In this document: piece by piece, positions 42,493 to 53,700 of the stretch
Position numbering within the stretch: position 1 is the first letter of the stretch
How the letters are laid out: each line of letters begins with the position of its first letter
Assembly: GCF_008312835.1 (NCBI RefSeq)
Contig: NZ_VSKS01000031.1
Span: 1 to 64,000 of the forward strand
Reading direction: 5' to 3'
DNA from: Streptomyces marokkonensis
GTDB taxonomy: Bacteria; Actinomycetota; Actinomycetes; Streptomycetales; Streptomycetaceae
Length of the DNA: 64,000 nucleotides
Made by a program: the position numbers and the translations under genes
Notes under the pieces: model-generated
Database searches by the model: none
Told to the model about the DNA's origin: nothing
Seen by the model: the letters and a program-made list of their open reading frames with translations, nothing else

Positions 42493-43461
42493 TCAGTACG
42501 TGAGGGCGATGTGGCTCTCGGGCTTCCTGATCACGTGGCCCGCTGCGGCCCCGGTCTCGGCAGGCGTGACGGTCATGCGTGGCACGACCGAGCGGGCGGA
42601 TCCCCAGGCGTCGATGTGCGTGACGAGGTCTTGTGCGAGTTCCTCGCCGTGCGAGCCGTAGGCGGCCGCGCCGAGTCGGAACGGGCGCTCGGGGTCGACG
42701 CCTTCGCGGGTCACGGTCAGGTAGGCGAGGGAGTCCCCTTCAACCAGGACAGGGCTGCGGCCGGGTGTGGCGGGCCTACGGATCAGTTCTTGTTCCAGGG
42801 CCTGCGGGGTGGCTTCCAGTCGGCACACGCGGTCGTCACTGGCCGTGGCGCGCAGCCATACCCCGTCGAACGACTCCTGGCCGCCGACCCGCTGGGCGGA
42901 CGGGACGTCGCGGGCCGGCTTGTTCGTCAGCAGGGTGTGGGTGAGAGCCTCGGTGTCGACGAGCTGGTCCTGGTCGTAGTGCACGCGCATGGTGTCGTCG
43001 GCGTTGAGGGGGGACGTCTTCTCGCCGTTCTGCCCGATGATGGGGACGAAGCCGCACAGTTCCACGCTGTCGGAGGTCAGCTCGTCCCCTCGGCGGGTCA
43101 GGGCGACCGAACGGGTCTGTCCGCGCCAGCGCAGCGGCAGTACGAGGCGTCCGCCGTCCACCAGCTGGTTCCACCAGGTGAGGGGGATGTCCCAGACGCC
43201 GACGGTGGCGATGATCTTGTCGTACGGTGCGTTCTCGGGCGCGCTGAGCAGGCCGTTGCGTTCGATCACCTTGACGCGGTCGTAGCCGGTGGCGTTGAGG
43301 GTGGTCCGGGCGTGCAGGGCGACGTCGGGGTCGATGTCGACGGTCGTGACCCTCCCGCGGCCGACGAGCTCGGCCAGGAGGGCGGCGTTGTAGCCGGTGC
43401 CGGCACCGATCTCGAGGACGTTGTCGTCAGGTTGGGCGCCGAGCTGTGGTGCCCCCGCCAT
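42493..43461 (-). pseudogene. FxLD-type protein-isoaspartate-like methyltransferase, 5'-truncated
   Basis: The visible frame holds LGAQPDDNVLEIGAGTGYNA, VTTVDIDPDVALHARTTL and TVGVWDIPLTWWNQLVDGGR, typical of the PIMT-like methyltransferases of lanthipeptide and FxLD systems, plus the matching C-terminal region ending PESHIALTY. The usual 60-70 residues before the SAM site, which bind the target, are missing. The frame upstream (to 43626) has unrelated Arg/Ala-rich sequence. Reading from ATG 43461 would give 322 residues lacking that part. No lanthipeptide synthetase is nearby, so it is probably a leftover. Confidence 0.65.
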
Positions 43462-43850
43462 CCCGGTGCCGGCCGATCCCCCGCCGGAGGCATTGTCCTG
43501 ACCGCCAGCCGCTCGTACTTCGGTGGCCGACCGTTCGACAGGGCCCGCTGGGGCCAATGCCGCCCCGCCTGTTACGCACCTGCGTTGACGGCAGGTGAGG
43601 TTCCAGCTGGGCTCACTCCGCGGCATGACGGCATCACGCGCCCGCCGTCAGGCGGACGCCGCAGTTGATCTTGGCGCGCCGATTTGATGCCGGAATGTGA
43701 TCTTGTGGCGTACAACCCTGCCTAAACGTCGCCTTCCTCACGTGGCCTTCCGGAGCTTGGCGTGCTGATGTCCGTTTACTACCCGTTGACCTGACGCTCC
43801 GTCGGGGAGTTAGTTACTCCTGGCTACTTTGTGGATCTTGTGGGTGGGGT
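43462..43850. other. Intergenic region before the LamG gene
   Basis: The left part is the broken upstream end of the methyltransferase gene. The rest (43630-43850) holds no gene I can support and should contain the LamG gene promoter. It is AT-richer than its surroundings. The repeated TTGATCTTGG/TGTGATCTTGTGG words near 43665-43715 are of unknown meaning. Confidence 0.4.
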
Positions 43851-46800
43851 GTGGCGGGGATGTGGACCCGATTTCGGGGCGGGCGTGGGGTGTTGCCCGG
43901 GTGGCAGGGCGGTGCGGGAGAACCTGGCGGAAGACGCGGGCCCCGCATCAGAGCGGGTATGACAGCAGCGGTGTGCGCGGCAGTGATCGTGTCTGCTGTC
44001 CCTGGCCCGGTGGCGAATGCGGCTGGTGACGAGCCTGCCGCTTCGGCGTTGTCTGAGGGGCAGCAGGCTCTTGAGGAGGCGCTGGCCTCCGGTCAGCCGG
44101 TGGAGGTGGCGGGGGAGCGTACGGAGCGGACCACGGTGTTCGCGAACCCGGACGGTGCAACGTTCACGCTCGAGCAGTCGGTGGTACCGGTGCGTGTTCC
44201 GGTAACCGGCGGCGGCTGGGCGGCGCCGGACTCGACGCTGGAGAAGCGCTCGGACGGCACCGTGGGCCCGAAGGGGGCTGCGGTGCAGATGACGTTCTCC
44301 GGCGGTGGTGACGCCGGCCCGCTGGCGCGGATCGAGGACGCGGGCCGGTCCCTGGCCCTGGACTGGCCCGGTGCCCTGCCCGCCCCGCGCCTGGAGGGAG
44401 CCAGTGCCGTCTATCCGGAGGTGCTGCCGGACGTCGATCTGCAGGTCACGGCAACCTCGGAAAGCTTCCAGCACGTGCTGGTGGTGAAGACTCCCGAGGC
44501 GGCAGCCGGCGAGGAGCTGCAGAAGCTCACCTTCGGGCTGAGCACCAGCAACCTGACGGTCCGTGAGGGTGCGGCCGGCAACCTGGCCGCGGTCGACGGC
44601 AACGGCACCACCGTGTTCAAGGCGCCTCCGGCGCTGATGTGGGACTCCGCCGGTCAGAACACAGAGGGCGGCACGCAGCCACAGCTGCTGACCGCCGACG
44701 AACCCGGCACCGTGAACGACTCCAGCACAGCGGAAGGCACGCAGTCGGACGAGCCCGCCGACCCGTCGGAGACTGCTCCGTCGGGGTCGGGCCTGGAGCC
44801 GGGCCAGGGTGACACGGTGGTCCGGATGGACGTCGAGGTCGACAAGGACTCACTGTCCGTGATCCCGGACGCGGACATGCTGTCCGGCACGCCCACCTCC
44901 GACTTCCCCTTGTTCATCGACCCGACGGTGACCTGGGGCGAGTCGGAGCGCACCCTGCTGCGCAGCGACGGCTACGAGTCCTACGGCTGGGGCAACGGCG
45001 ACGACGGCCAGGGCAAGGGCGCCGGCAAGTGCGGCACGTGGAACGGCTACTACTGCGGGCCCGGCTACGTGCAGCGGCTGTACTTCGAGTTCTCGCCGGC
45101 CGAGCTCAAGGGCAAGAGGGTTCTGGACGCCACGTTCCGGATCACTGAACCGTGGGCCTTCCAGTGCGATCCCCGATGGGTGGACCTGGTCCGGACGAAC
45201 AACATCTCATCCTCCACCACCTGGTCCTCCCGTCCGAAGGAACTGGACTGGATGGTGGACCGGCATGTGTCGGCGGGTCGCGGATCGCTCTGCGACCCCG
45301 ACTCCCCGGACGCGCCGATCGAGTTCAACGACAATCCCGAGGAGCCGAACGAGAACCTCACCCCCACGGTCAGAGACTTTGCGGCGGGCAAGTTCTCCCG
45401 CCTCACGCTGGAGCTCCGCGCGAACGACGAGTCGGACACGGCCGCCTGGAAGCGCTTCAAGAACGACGCGGTCCTGGCGGTGAAGTTCGTGGGCCTGCCG
45501 GACAAGCCCACCAGTGTCGGCCTGCAGGCCGGCGGGACCAGCACGACTCCGGTGTGCGAGCGCAGTGAGAGCGACCCGGCGATCGTGTCCGATCCCACGC
45601 CCCTGCTGAAGGCCACTGCGCAGACCAAGTCGGGCGGGGAGAGCGAGGCCCAACTGCGGGTCTACTTCGACGTCGATGTACAGAACGCCGACAAGACGTG
45701 GACGGACGTCGTCACCCCGGAGAGCGGCTCCCTGAGCCCTTCGACCGGTTATGTCGGCGACGAGCGGGCCCTGTCGCTGACGTGGTCGGAACTGACCGAC
45801 GGCAAGCTCTACCGCTACCACGCGTGGACCTGGTCCTACTACGGGGCCGACCACCTCAGCAGCGCCGCCTCCGACGGCTACTGCTACTTCCGGGTCGATT
45901 CCATGCCGCCCAAGGCCCCGCAGGTCACCATCGCCAGCCCCTACACCGAGTGCACCAGCGCCGCTTGCGTGGCAGGCGGCGGCCCGGGTGTAGCGGCATC
46001 GTTCACGTTCAAGCCCGCCACCGGCGATGTGAACACCGCCTACCAGTACAAGCTGTCCTCAACTGCGGCGTGGTCGCCCGAGTTGGCGGGCGCCACCGCC
46101 ACGGCGAAGGTCACACCGACCCGTGGTGGCCTGTACCGCGTGTATGTGCGGGCCAAGGACAGCCTCGGCTGGGGCGAGCAGTCCGTGACCGACTTCCTCG
46201 TGGACTCCGGTGAGGCCCCAATCGGCCGGTACCACTTCGATGAAGCCTCCGGGGTGGCGGTCGACTCCGCCACCGTGGACGGCCGCGACGACGCGACCCT
46301 GAACGGACAAGCAGCCCGGGACAACCGCGGCCGCCGCGGTGTGATCACCCACGACGCCGACGACACCCCGCTCCAGGCCCCGGTCACGGACAAGGGCCTG
46401 GCCCTGAACGGCACCACCGGCTACGCCGCCACCAGCACCTCGGTGGTGGACACCCGCGCCTCCTACACGGTCTCCGCCTGGGCGATGCTCAAGCCGGGCG
46501 TGGCGCAGAACCAGACCGTACTGGGCCAGGACGGCGGCTTCTACAGCGGCTTCTACCTCACCTACCGGGAGGCGGAGAAGACGTGGACGCTGAGCACCTC
46601 CCCCGCTGACGATGCGGGCGGCAACATCACTGAGCAGAGGGTGACGGCCACACAGCCGGCAGCACGCGGCGTGTGGACCCACCTTGCGGCCGTCTACGAC
46701 GCCTCCGCGAAGCAGATCAGCCTGTATGTGAACGGCCGCCTGCAGGGCAGTGACACGGTGTCCGCGGCCTGGGCGGCCGAGGGTCCACTGCAGATCGGCC

Positions 46801-47627
46801 GCGTTCTGTGGCGGGACGCCTACACCGACTACTTCGCCGGCTCCATCGACGAGGTCACCGTCTGGCAGCAGGCCCTGACCGGCGACCTGATCGCCGACGA
46901 GGCCCGGCTGATGAACTCGCCGGACCGTGCGGCGGTGGAACTGGTCGCCGACTGGTCGGCCGACCGCGGCAGCGGCACCACCGTCCCGGACACCACGTCC
47001 GGCTACGGCCGGTCGCTGGCCCTGGCCGGCGGGGCAGTCCTGAACGGCGAGGCGATGGTGTTCGACGGCACGGACGACTCGGCATCAACCGCAGGGCCGG
47101 TCATCGACGACACGGGCTCCTTCACCGTCACCACCCTGTCGGCCCTCGACTTGGCCAAACTGGCTGCGAAGCCGGTCGGCTACACCGGCCAGGTCCTGGG
47201 CCAGCGCGCCGCAGACGGCTCGGCCTGGGGCATCTGGTTCGAGCGGGGGGCGGACAAGACCGTGTGGGACGAGGAGGCGCTGGAGGAGAAGACCGTCCCG
47301 ACGGGCTACTGGCGCTTCGGTCGGCTGAACGCCGACGGCACGTTCAGCGCGGTTTCCTCCACGGAGGAAGCAGTGATGGACGGCATGGTCCGGCTGACTG
47401 GTGTCTTCGACGCGCAAGCGGACAAGATCAGCCTCTATCTGAGTCGCACCGCCAACGGGGATCCGCAGGTGTTCACGGCGAAGGCCGGAACAGGGGAGTT
47501 CACCCTCGGTAAGGGCCTCTCCAAGGACGCCTGGCAGCACTTCCTGCCTGTCAGCGTGACCGAGGCACGCCTTTGGACCGGCGCAATGGCCACCGAGGAG
47601 CAGATCGGCGAAGCCGTGGGCGACTGA
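43851..47627 (+). CDS. Large secreted DNRLRE/LamG-domain protein preceding Rhs gene
   Basis: A 1258-residue protein; ATG 43860 is a possible alternative start three codons in. An Arg-rich stretch is followed by a signal segment (MTAAVCAAVIVSAVPGPVAN, cleavage near ANAAG, about residue 57). Residues about 360-560 resemble a DNRLRE surface domain (VQRLYFEFSPAELKGKRVLD). Two LamG/concanavalin-like domains follow, near 785-1015 (YHFDEASG, LALNGTTGYAATSTSVVD, AVYDASAKQISLYVNGRLQG) and 1025-1250. Streptomyces often pair such a gene with an Rhs gene. It may help display or deliver the toxin on the envelope. It ends 133 bp before the Rhs start. Confidence 0.85.
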   Translation: MAGMWTRFRGGRGVLPGWQGGAGEPGGRRGPRIRAGMTAAVCAAVIVSAVPGPVANAAGDEPAASALSEGQQALEEALASGQPVEVAGERTERTTVFANPDGATFTLEQSVVPVRVPVTGGGWAAPDSTLEKRSDGTVGPKGAAVQMTFSGGGDAGPLARIEDAGRSLALDWPGALPAPRLEGASAVYPEVLPDVDLQVTATSESFQHVLVVKTPEAAAGEELQKLTFGLSTSNLTVREGAAGNLAAVDGNGTTVFKAPPALMWDSAGQNTEGGTQPQLLTADEPGTVNDSSTAEGTQSDEPADPSETAPSGSGLEPGQGDTVVRMDVEVDKDSLSVIPDADMLSGTPTSDFPLFIDPTVTWGESERTLLRSDGYESYGWGNGDDGQGKGAGKCGTWNGYYCGPGYVQRLYFEFSPAELKGKRVLDATFRITEPWAFQCDPRWVDLVRTNNISSSTTWSSRPKELDWMVDRHVSAGRGSLCDPDSPDAPIEFNDNPEEPNENLTPTVRDFAAGKFSRLTLELRANDESDTAAWKRFKNDAVLAVKFVGLPDKPTSVGLQAGGTSTTPVCERSESDPAIVSDPTPLLKATAQTKSGGESEAQLRVYFDVDVQNADKTWTDVVTPESGSLSPSTGYVGDERALSLTWSELTDGKLYRYHAWTWSYYGADHLSSAASDGYCYFRVDSMPPKAPQVTIASPYTECTSAACVAGGGPGVAASFTFKPATGDVNTAYQYKLSSTAAWSPELAGATATAKVTPTRGGLYRVYVRAKDSLGWGEQSVTDFLVDSGEAPIGRYHFDEASGVAVDSATVDGRDDATLNGQAARDNRGRRGVITHDADDTPLQAPVTDKGLALNGTTGYAATSTSVVDTRASYTVSAWAMLKPGVAQNQTVLGQDGGFYSGFYLTYREAEKTWTLSTSPADDAGGNITEQRVTATQPAARGVWTHLAAVYDASAKQISLYVNGRLQGSDTVSAAWAAEGPLQIGRVLWRDAYTDYFAGSIDEVTVWQQALTGDLIADEARLMNSPDRAAVELVADWSADRGSGTTVPDTTSGYGRSLALAGGAVLNGEAMVFDGTDDSASTAGPVIDDTGSFTVTTLSALDLAKLAAKPVGYTGQVLGQRAADGSAWGIWFERGADKTVWDEEALEEKTVPTGYWRFGRLNADGTFSAVSSTEEAVMDGMVRLTGVFDAQADKISLYLSRTANGDPQVFTAKAGTGEFTLGKGLSKDAWQHFLPVSVTEARLWTGAMATEEQIGEAVGD

Positions 47628-47760
47628 CGAGGCGTTCGGTGAGGACCGACCGCGTCAGCGGCTGGTCGTCGCCGGACGGAGAACGCGGCAGACCCGGCAG
47701 GGGGGCTGCGGGCGATGTGCGGAACTTCCCGAGATTCAGGAACTGGGTGGGGCGAGAATC

Positions 47761-50700
47761 ATGGTCTTTGGCATAGGCACCTCAAGGCGACGCGGGGAGG
47801 GGGCACGGCGCAGAGCCGGCCGGCTGCTGGCGCAGTCGCTTGTTCTGGCACTCGTCGTGCCCACCGGCCTGGCGCAGGTAGCCCAGGCTGTGGAGACAGA
47901 CGGCCTGGGACGACCCGACGTGGCCGGGACACCGGCGACCAAGGTCAAAGCATTCGACGGGCCCGGCGCGAAGAAGGCCCGTGCCAAGGTCGCCAAGGCG
48001 CGCAAGGCCAACACCGCGCAAGCGGAACAGGCAGCCAAGGAGCGGAAAGCCGACTGGCCACAGGACGGCGCCGCAACCCTCGCTCTCAAGCCCGGCACAC
48101 AGCGCACCGCGGCACCGGCCGGTGTCCCCGTCACCCTGAAACCAGCTTCTCGCAAGCAGCGTCCCACCGCTGTCTCCGGCGCGGCTTCCGGTGACGCGCA
48201 GGTCACCGTCCTGGACCAGAAAGCAGCCCGCAAGGCAGGCGTTACCGGCATCCTGCTGACGGCGGCGGCGCAAAGCCCCGGCTCGGCCAGCCTGAGCGTC
48301 GACTACTCCGCGTTCGCCTCCGCCATCGGCGGCGGCTGGTCCCAGCGCCTGCGGATCGTGCAAATGCCGGCCTGCGCACTGACCAGCCCGGACCGGGCTG
48401 AATGCCGTACGCAGACGCCACTGCCGTCACACAACGACCTCAAGAACCAGACCGTCTCAGCACAGGTCGCTCTCACACAGCCGGTGCAGGACGGCCCGTC
48501 CACCCAACTGCGGGGCGGCTCGGAAAGCGTCGGGTCCAGCGCGACGGTCCTGGCAGTCACCGCTGCTTCCGCCGGTGCGGGGCAGTCCCCCAAGGGCGCG
48601 GGCGACTATTCGGCGACGAAGCTGTCGGAGTCCTCGTCCTGGCAGGCCGGCGGCAGCTCCGGCTCCTTCTCCTGGTCCCACGACTTCACCATGCCGCCCG
48701 CCGCGGCCGGCCCCGTGCCGTCCCTGTCCCTGTCCTACGACTCGGGCAGCGTCGACGGCCGCACCGCCACCACGAACAACCAGACCACCACGGTCGGCGA
48801 AGGCTTCTCCCTCACCGAGTCCTACATCAGCCGCGCATACGGCTCCTGTGACGACGACGGCCACGACGACGTCTTCGACCAGTGCTGGAAGTACGACAAC
48901 GCGAGCCTTGTCCTCAACGGCAGGTCGACCCGCCTGATCAAGGACAACACCACCGGCACGTGGCACCTCGAGGACGACGACGCCTCCACCGTGTCCCGCT
49001 CCACCGGCGCGGACAACGGCGACGACAACGGCGAGTACTGGACCGTCATCACCGGCGACGGCACCAAGTACGTCTTCGGCCTGAGCAAGCTCGAAGGCGC
49101 CGACACCCAGCGCACCAATTCCACCTGGACCGTCCCCGTCTTCGGCGACGACTCCGGCGAACCCGGCTACACCTCAGGTGACACCTTCGCCGACCGCGCC
49201 CTGAACCAGGCCTGGCGCTGGAACCTCGACTACGTCGAAGACACCCGCGGCAATGCGTCCACGCACTGGTACACCAAGGAATCGAACTACTACAAGAAGA
49301 ACAAGGCCACCACCGCCGGCACCCCCTATGTTCGCGGCGGCTACCTCAACCGCATCGAGTACGGCCTACGCAGGGACGCCCTGTTCACCGACAAGGCCGA
49401 CGCCAAGGTCACGTTCACCTACGCCGAGCGCTGCACCGCCTCCGACTGCTCCAGCCTGACCAAGGACACCGCCGAGAACTGGCCGGACGTTCCGTTCGAC
49501 GCGATCTGCTCCAAGGACGACGCCGAATGCAACGCCGCCGGCGCCTCCTTCTTCACCCGCAAGCGGCTGACCGGCATCAGCACCTTCTCCTACAACGCCA
49601 CCAGCAGCGCCTACGACCCGGTGGACTCCTGGGCTCTGACCGGTCAGTACCTGGACGGCGGTGACATCGGCGACAGCTCCGACCAAGTCCTGACCCTGCA
49701 GTCCCTCAAGCGGACCGCGAAGGCCGGCGACACCAGCATCACGGTCGACCCGATCACCTTCACCTACCAGATGCGGCCCAACCGAGTCGATGCCACCGAC
49801 GACATCCTGCCCCTGACCCGTCCCCGCATCCTGACCGTCACCTCCGAGACCGGCGCGATCACCGAAGTAACCCTGACCTCCCCGGAGTGCAAGCGCAGCG
49901 AGGTCCTGGAGGCGGCACCGGACGCCAACACCCGCTCCTGCTACCCCCAGTACTGGCACATCAACGGCGCCGAGAACGCGGCGATCGACTGGTTCCACAA
50001 GTACCGCGTCACCGCCATCGGCGTACACGACCCGGCCGCCGGCAACCCGGCCGTGGAACACGCCTACTCCTACAGCGGTGCCGCCTGGCACCACAGCGAC
50101 GACCCCTTCACCCCGAAGGACGAACGGACCTGGTCGGACTGGCGCGGCTATCAGAAGGTCACCGCCTACACCGGCGCCGCCGGCGGCACCCGCACCAAGA
50201 CCGTCTCGCTCTACCTGCAGGGAATGGACGGCGACAAGAAGGCCGACGGCACCACCAAAAGCGTCTCCGTCGAGCCGCTGCTGGACACCGATGTCGACTT
50301 CACGGCCGTCGCGGACAGCAACCAGTACCAGGGACACCTGCGCCAGCAGGTCACCTACAACGGAACCCAGCCCGTCAGCACCACCTTCCATAACTACACC
50401 TACCGTCGCACCGGCACGCAGACCGTCCCTGACGCCGCCGCCCACACCTCTCAGTGGGTCCGCGACACCGTCACCTACACCAGCACCCACCTCACCGCCA
50501 CGAACAGCTGGCGCACCCACGTCGCCACGAAGCGGTACGACGCCCTCGGCATGGTGACCTCCCTCGACGACTACGGCCAGAAGGGCCTGGGCGGGGACGA
50601 GACCTGCACCCGCACCTGGTACGCCCGCAACGACGCGGCCGGCATCAACAGCCTGGTCTCCCGCACGCGCACCGTCGCACGGGAATGCTCCATCACGGAC

Positions 50701-53700
50701 CCCAGCCTGAACCTGCCCGCGACGTCCGCTTCCCGCGGTGATGTCCTCTCGGACTCCGCAATCGTCTACGACAATGCCGGCGCCACGGCATGGTCGGCCA
50801 CCCAGAAGCCCACCAAGGGCGAGGCGACCTGGACCGGCCGAGCCACCGGGTACGCGGCGACCGCCGACACAACCGGCGAGCGCATCCCCACGGGGTGGCA
50901 GACCGTCGCGACATCCGCCTTCGACGTTCTCGGCCGGCCCGTCAGCGTCACCGACACCGCAGGCCGCACCACCTCCACCGCCTATACCCCCGCCGACTCC
51001 GGTCCGCTGACCAGAACACTCACCACCGACCCCAAGGGCTACCGCTCGGTCAGCTTCCTCGACCCCCGACGCGGCCTCGAATACCGCAGCTACGACATCA
51101 ACTCCAAGAAAACCGAGCAGGCCTACGACGCGCTGGGCCGCCTCACCACCGTGTGGCTGCCCAACCGGGACCCCGCGAACCAGACCCCCAACGCGAAGTT
51201 CGCCTACCACCTGGAGAACACCAAGCCGTCGTGGGTATCGGCCTCAACGCTGACCAACGACGGCGAGACCTACACCACGAGCTACACGCTCTACGACTCG
51301 CTACTGCGGCAGCTGCAGACTCAGTTGCCGACCCCAGAGGGCGGGCGGCTGCTGACCGATATCCGTTACGACACCCGCGGCCTGGCCTACGAGACCTACG
51401 CAGACATCTTCGACAGCGCCAGCACACCCAACGGCACCTACACCCGATCCGAGTACGGCCGAGCACCCCAGCAGACAGAGACCGTCTTCGACGGCGCCGG
51501 CCGGCCCACCACCAGCACCCTGTACGTCAACGGCGTCAAGAAGTGGGTCACCAACACCAGCTACACCGGCAACTCCACCGCCACCACCGCCCTCGACGGC
51601 GGCTCCGCACAGCGCACCATCACCGACATCCGCGGCCGCACCACCGAAACCCGCTCCTACGCCGCGGTGAACCCCGCTGACGCCGACTTCGGCACCGGCC
51701 CCGGAGCCACCTTCACCTCCACCAAGTTCACCTACGCCCTCGACGGCCAGCAGAAGACCGTCACAGGCCCCGACGGCGCCACCTGGTCCTACGACTACGA
51801 CCTGTTCGGCCGCCAAACCAGCGCTGACGACCCCGACAAGGGCAACGCCACCACCCAGTACAACGACCTCGACCAGGTCATCAAGACCACCGACTCCCGC
51901 GGCAAGTCGATCCTCAGCGCCTACGACGAACTGGGCCGCCCCACCGGCACCTGGGCGGGCACCAAGACCGACGCCAACCAGCTGACCGGCTACACCTACG
52001 ACACCCTCCTCAAGGGCCAGCCCACCGACATCACCCGCTACATCGGCGGCAAGAACGGCGCCGCGTACACCCAGGCCGTCACCGCCTACGACACCATGGG
52101 CCGCGCCACCCGCACCGAACTGCGGCTACCGGCCACCGACCCGTTCGTCGCGGCCGGCCAGCCCGCCACGATCAAGTCCGAGACGGACTACAACATCCCG
52201 GGCGCGGTGCAGCGCACCAGGGCACCCGCGCTCGGGGGCCTGCCCGACGAGGACACCTCGTACAACTACGACAGCCTCGGCAACCTGACCTCGATCGGCA
52301 GCTACCTCACCGACCTCGACTACTCCGCCCTGGCCCAACCGCAGACACTGACCCTGGGCACCGGCGACAGCAGCCTCTTCATCGCCAACACTTTCGAAAC
52401 CGGCACAGGCCGCCTGACCCACCGCTACGTCCAGGACCAAGTCCACTCCTACCGGCCGCAAGACCTCACCTACACCTACGACCAGACCGGCAACGTCACC
52501 CAGGTCCGCGACAGCACCACCCTCGGAGGCACCAGCAGCGCCGACACCCAGTGCTTCACCTACGACGCCCACCAGCGCCTGACCGAAGCCTGGACACCCG
52601 CCTCCCAGAACTGCTCCGACACCCCCAGCGCCACCGCGCTCTCGGGCCCCGCCCCCTACTGGACCAGCTACACCTACAACAACGCAGGCCAGCGCACCAC
52701 CGAAACGAAGCACACCAGCACCCCCACCAAAACCACCTACTGCTACACCAACAACGAGCAGCCCCACACCCTCACCGGCACCACCACCGGAACGGACTGC
52801 ACCAGCCCCGAACGCACCTACACCTACGATACGACCGGCAACACCACCCAGCGCCCCGGTGTCGCGGACAACACCACCCAGAACCTCACCTGGTCGGAAG
52901 AGGGCAAGCTCACCCGCCTCACCGAGGGCGACCAGTCCACCGGCTACCTGTACGGCGCCGACGGAACCCTCCTCATCCGCACCACCGAGAACGGCGAACG
53001 CGTTCTCTACGCCGGCGCAACCGAACTCCACCTCCGCGCCGACGGCACCACCTGGGCCCAGCGCTATTACGCAGCAGACGGCATCACCGCCGCAATGCGC
53101 TCCAACCAGACCGGCACCACCAAGGTCACCTACCTCGTCAGCGACCACCACGGCACCTCCCACCTGGCCATCAACCGCGACAGCACCCTCACCTTCACCA
53201 AGCGCTACACCACCCCCTTCGGCGCCGACCGCGGCAAGCCCCAGTACGGCCCCTGGCCCGACGACAAGGGTTTCCTTGGCAAGACCCGGGACGAAACCAC
53301 TGGCCTGACCCACATCGATGCCCGCGAATACGACCCCTCTTTGGGTCAGTTCATCAGCGTCGACCCCATCCTCAACACTGCAGACCCCCTGTCCCTCAAC
53401 GGTTACAGCTACGGAAACAACAACCCGCTCACCATCAGTGATCCCACTGGGCTCATGAACGCAATGCCGCGCAGTGGCGGCTGTGACCCCATTGTCTGCT
53501 CAGATGCAGACTGGGGGAGCAAGAAAGAGAGGAAGAGCCTCAGAAAGGCGTTCGAGAACTACTACTACGCGAACCCCAGCGAAGCGCCGAGCGAGTCGTA
53601 CGGATACGACTGGAACAGGGACGGCAAAGTAGGACTCCACGCGGGTCTGTCGGTCCCGGCGACATGGAAAGAACTGCCCGTTCTGGCGGATGTCTTCAAC

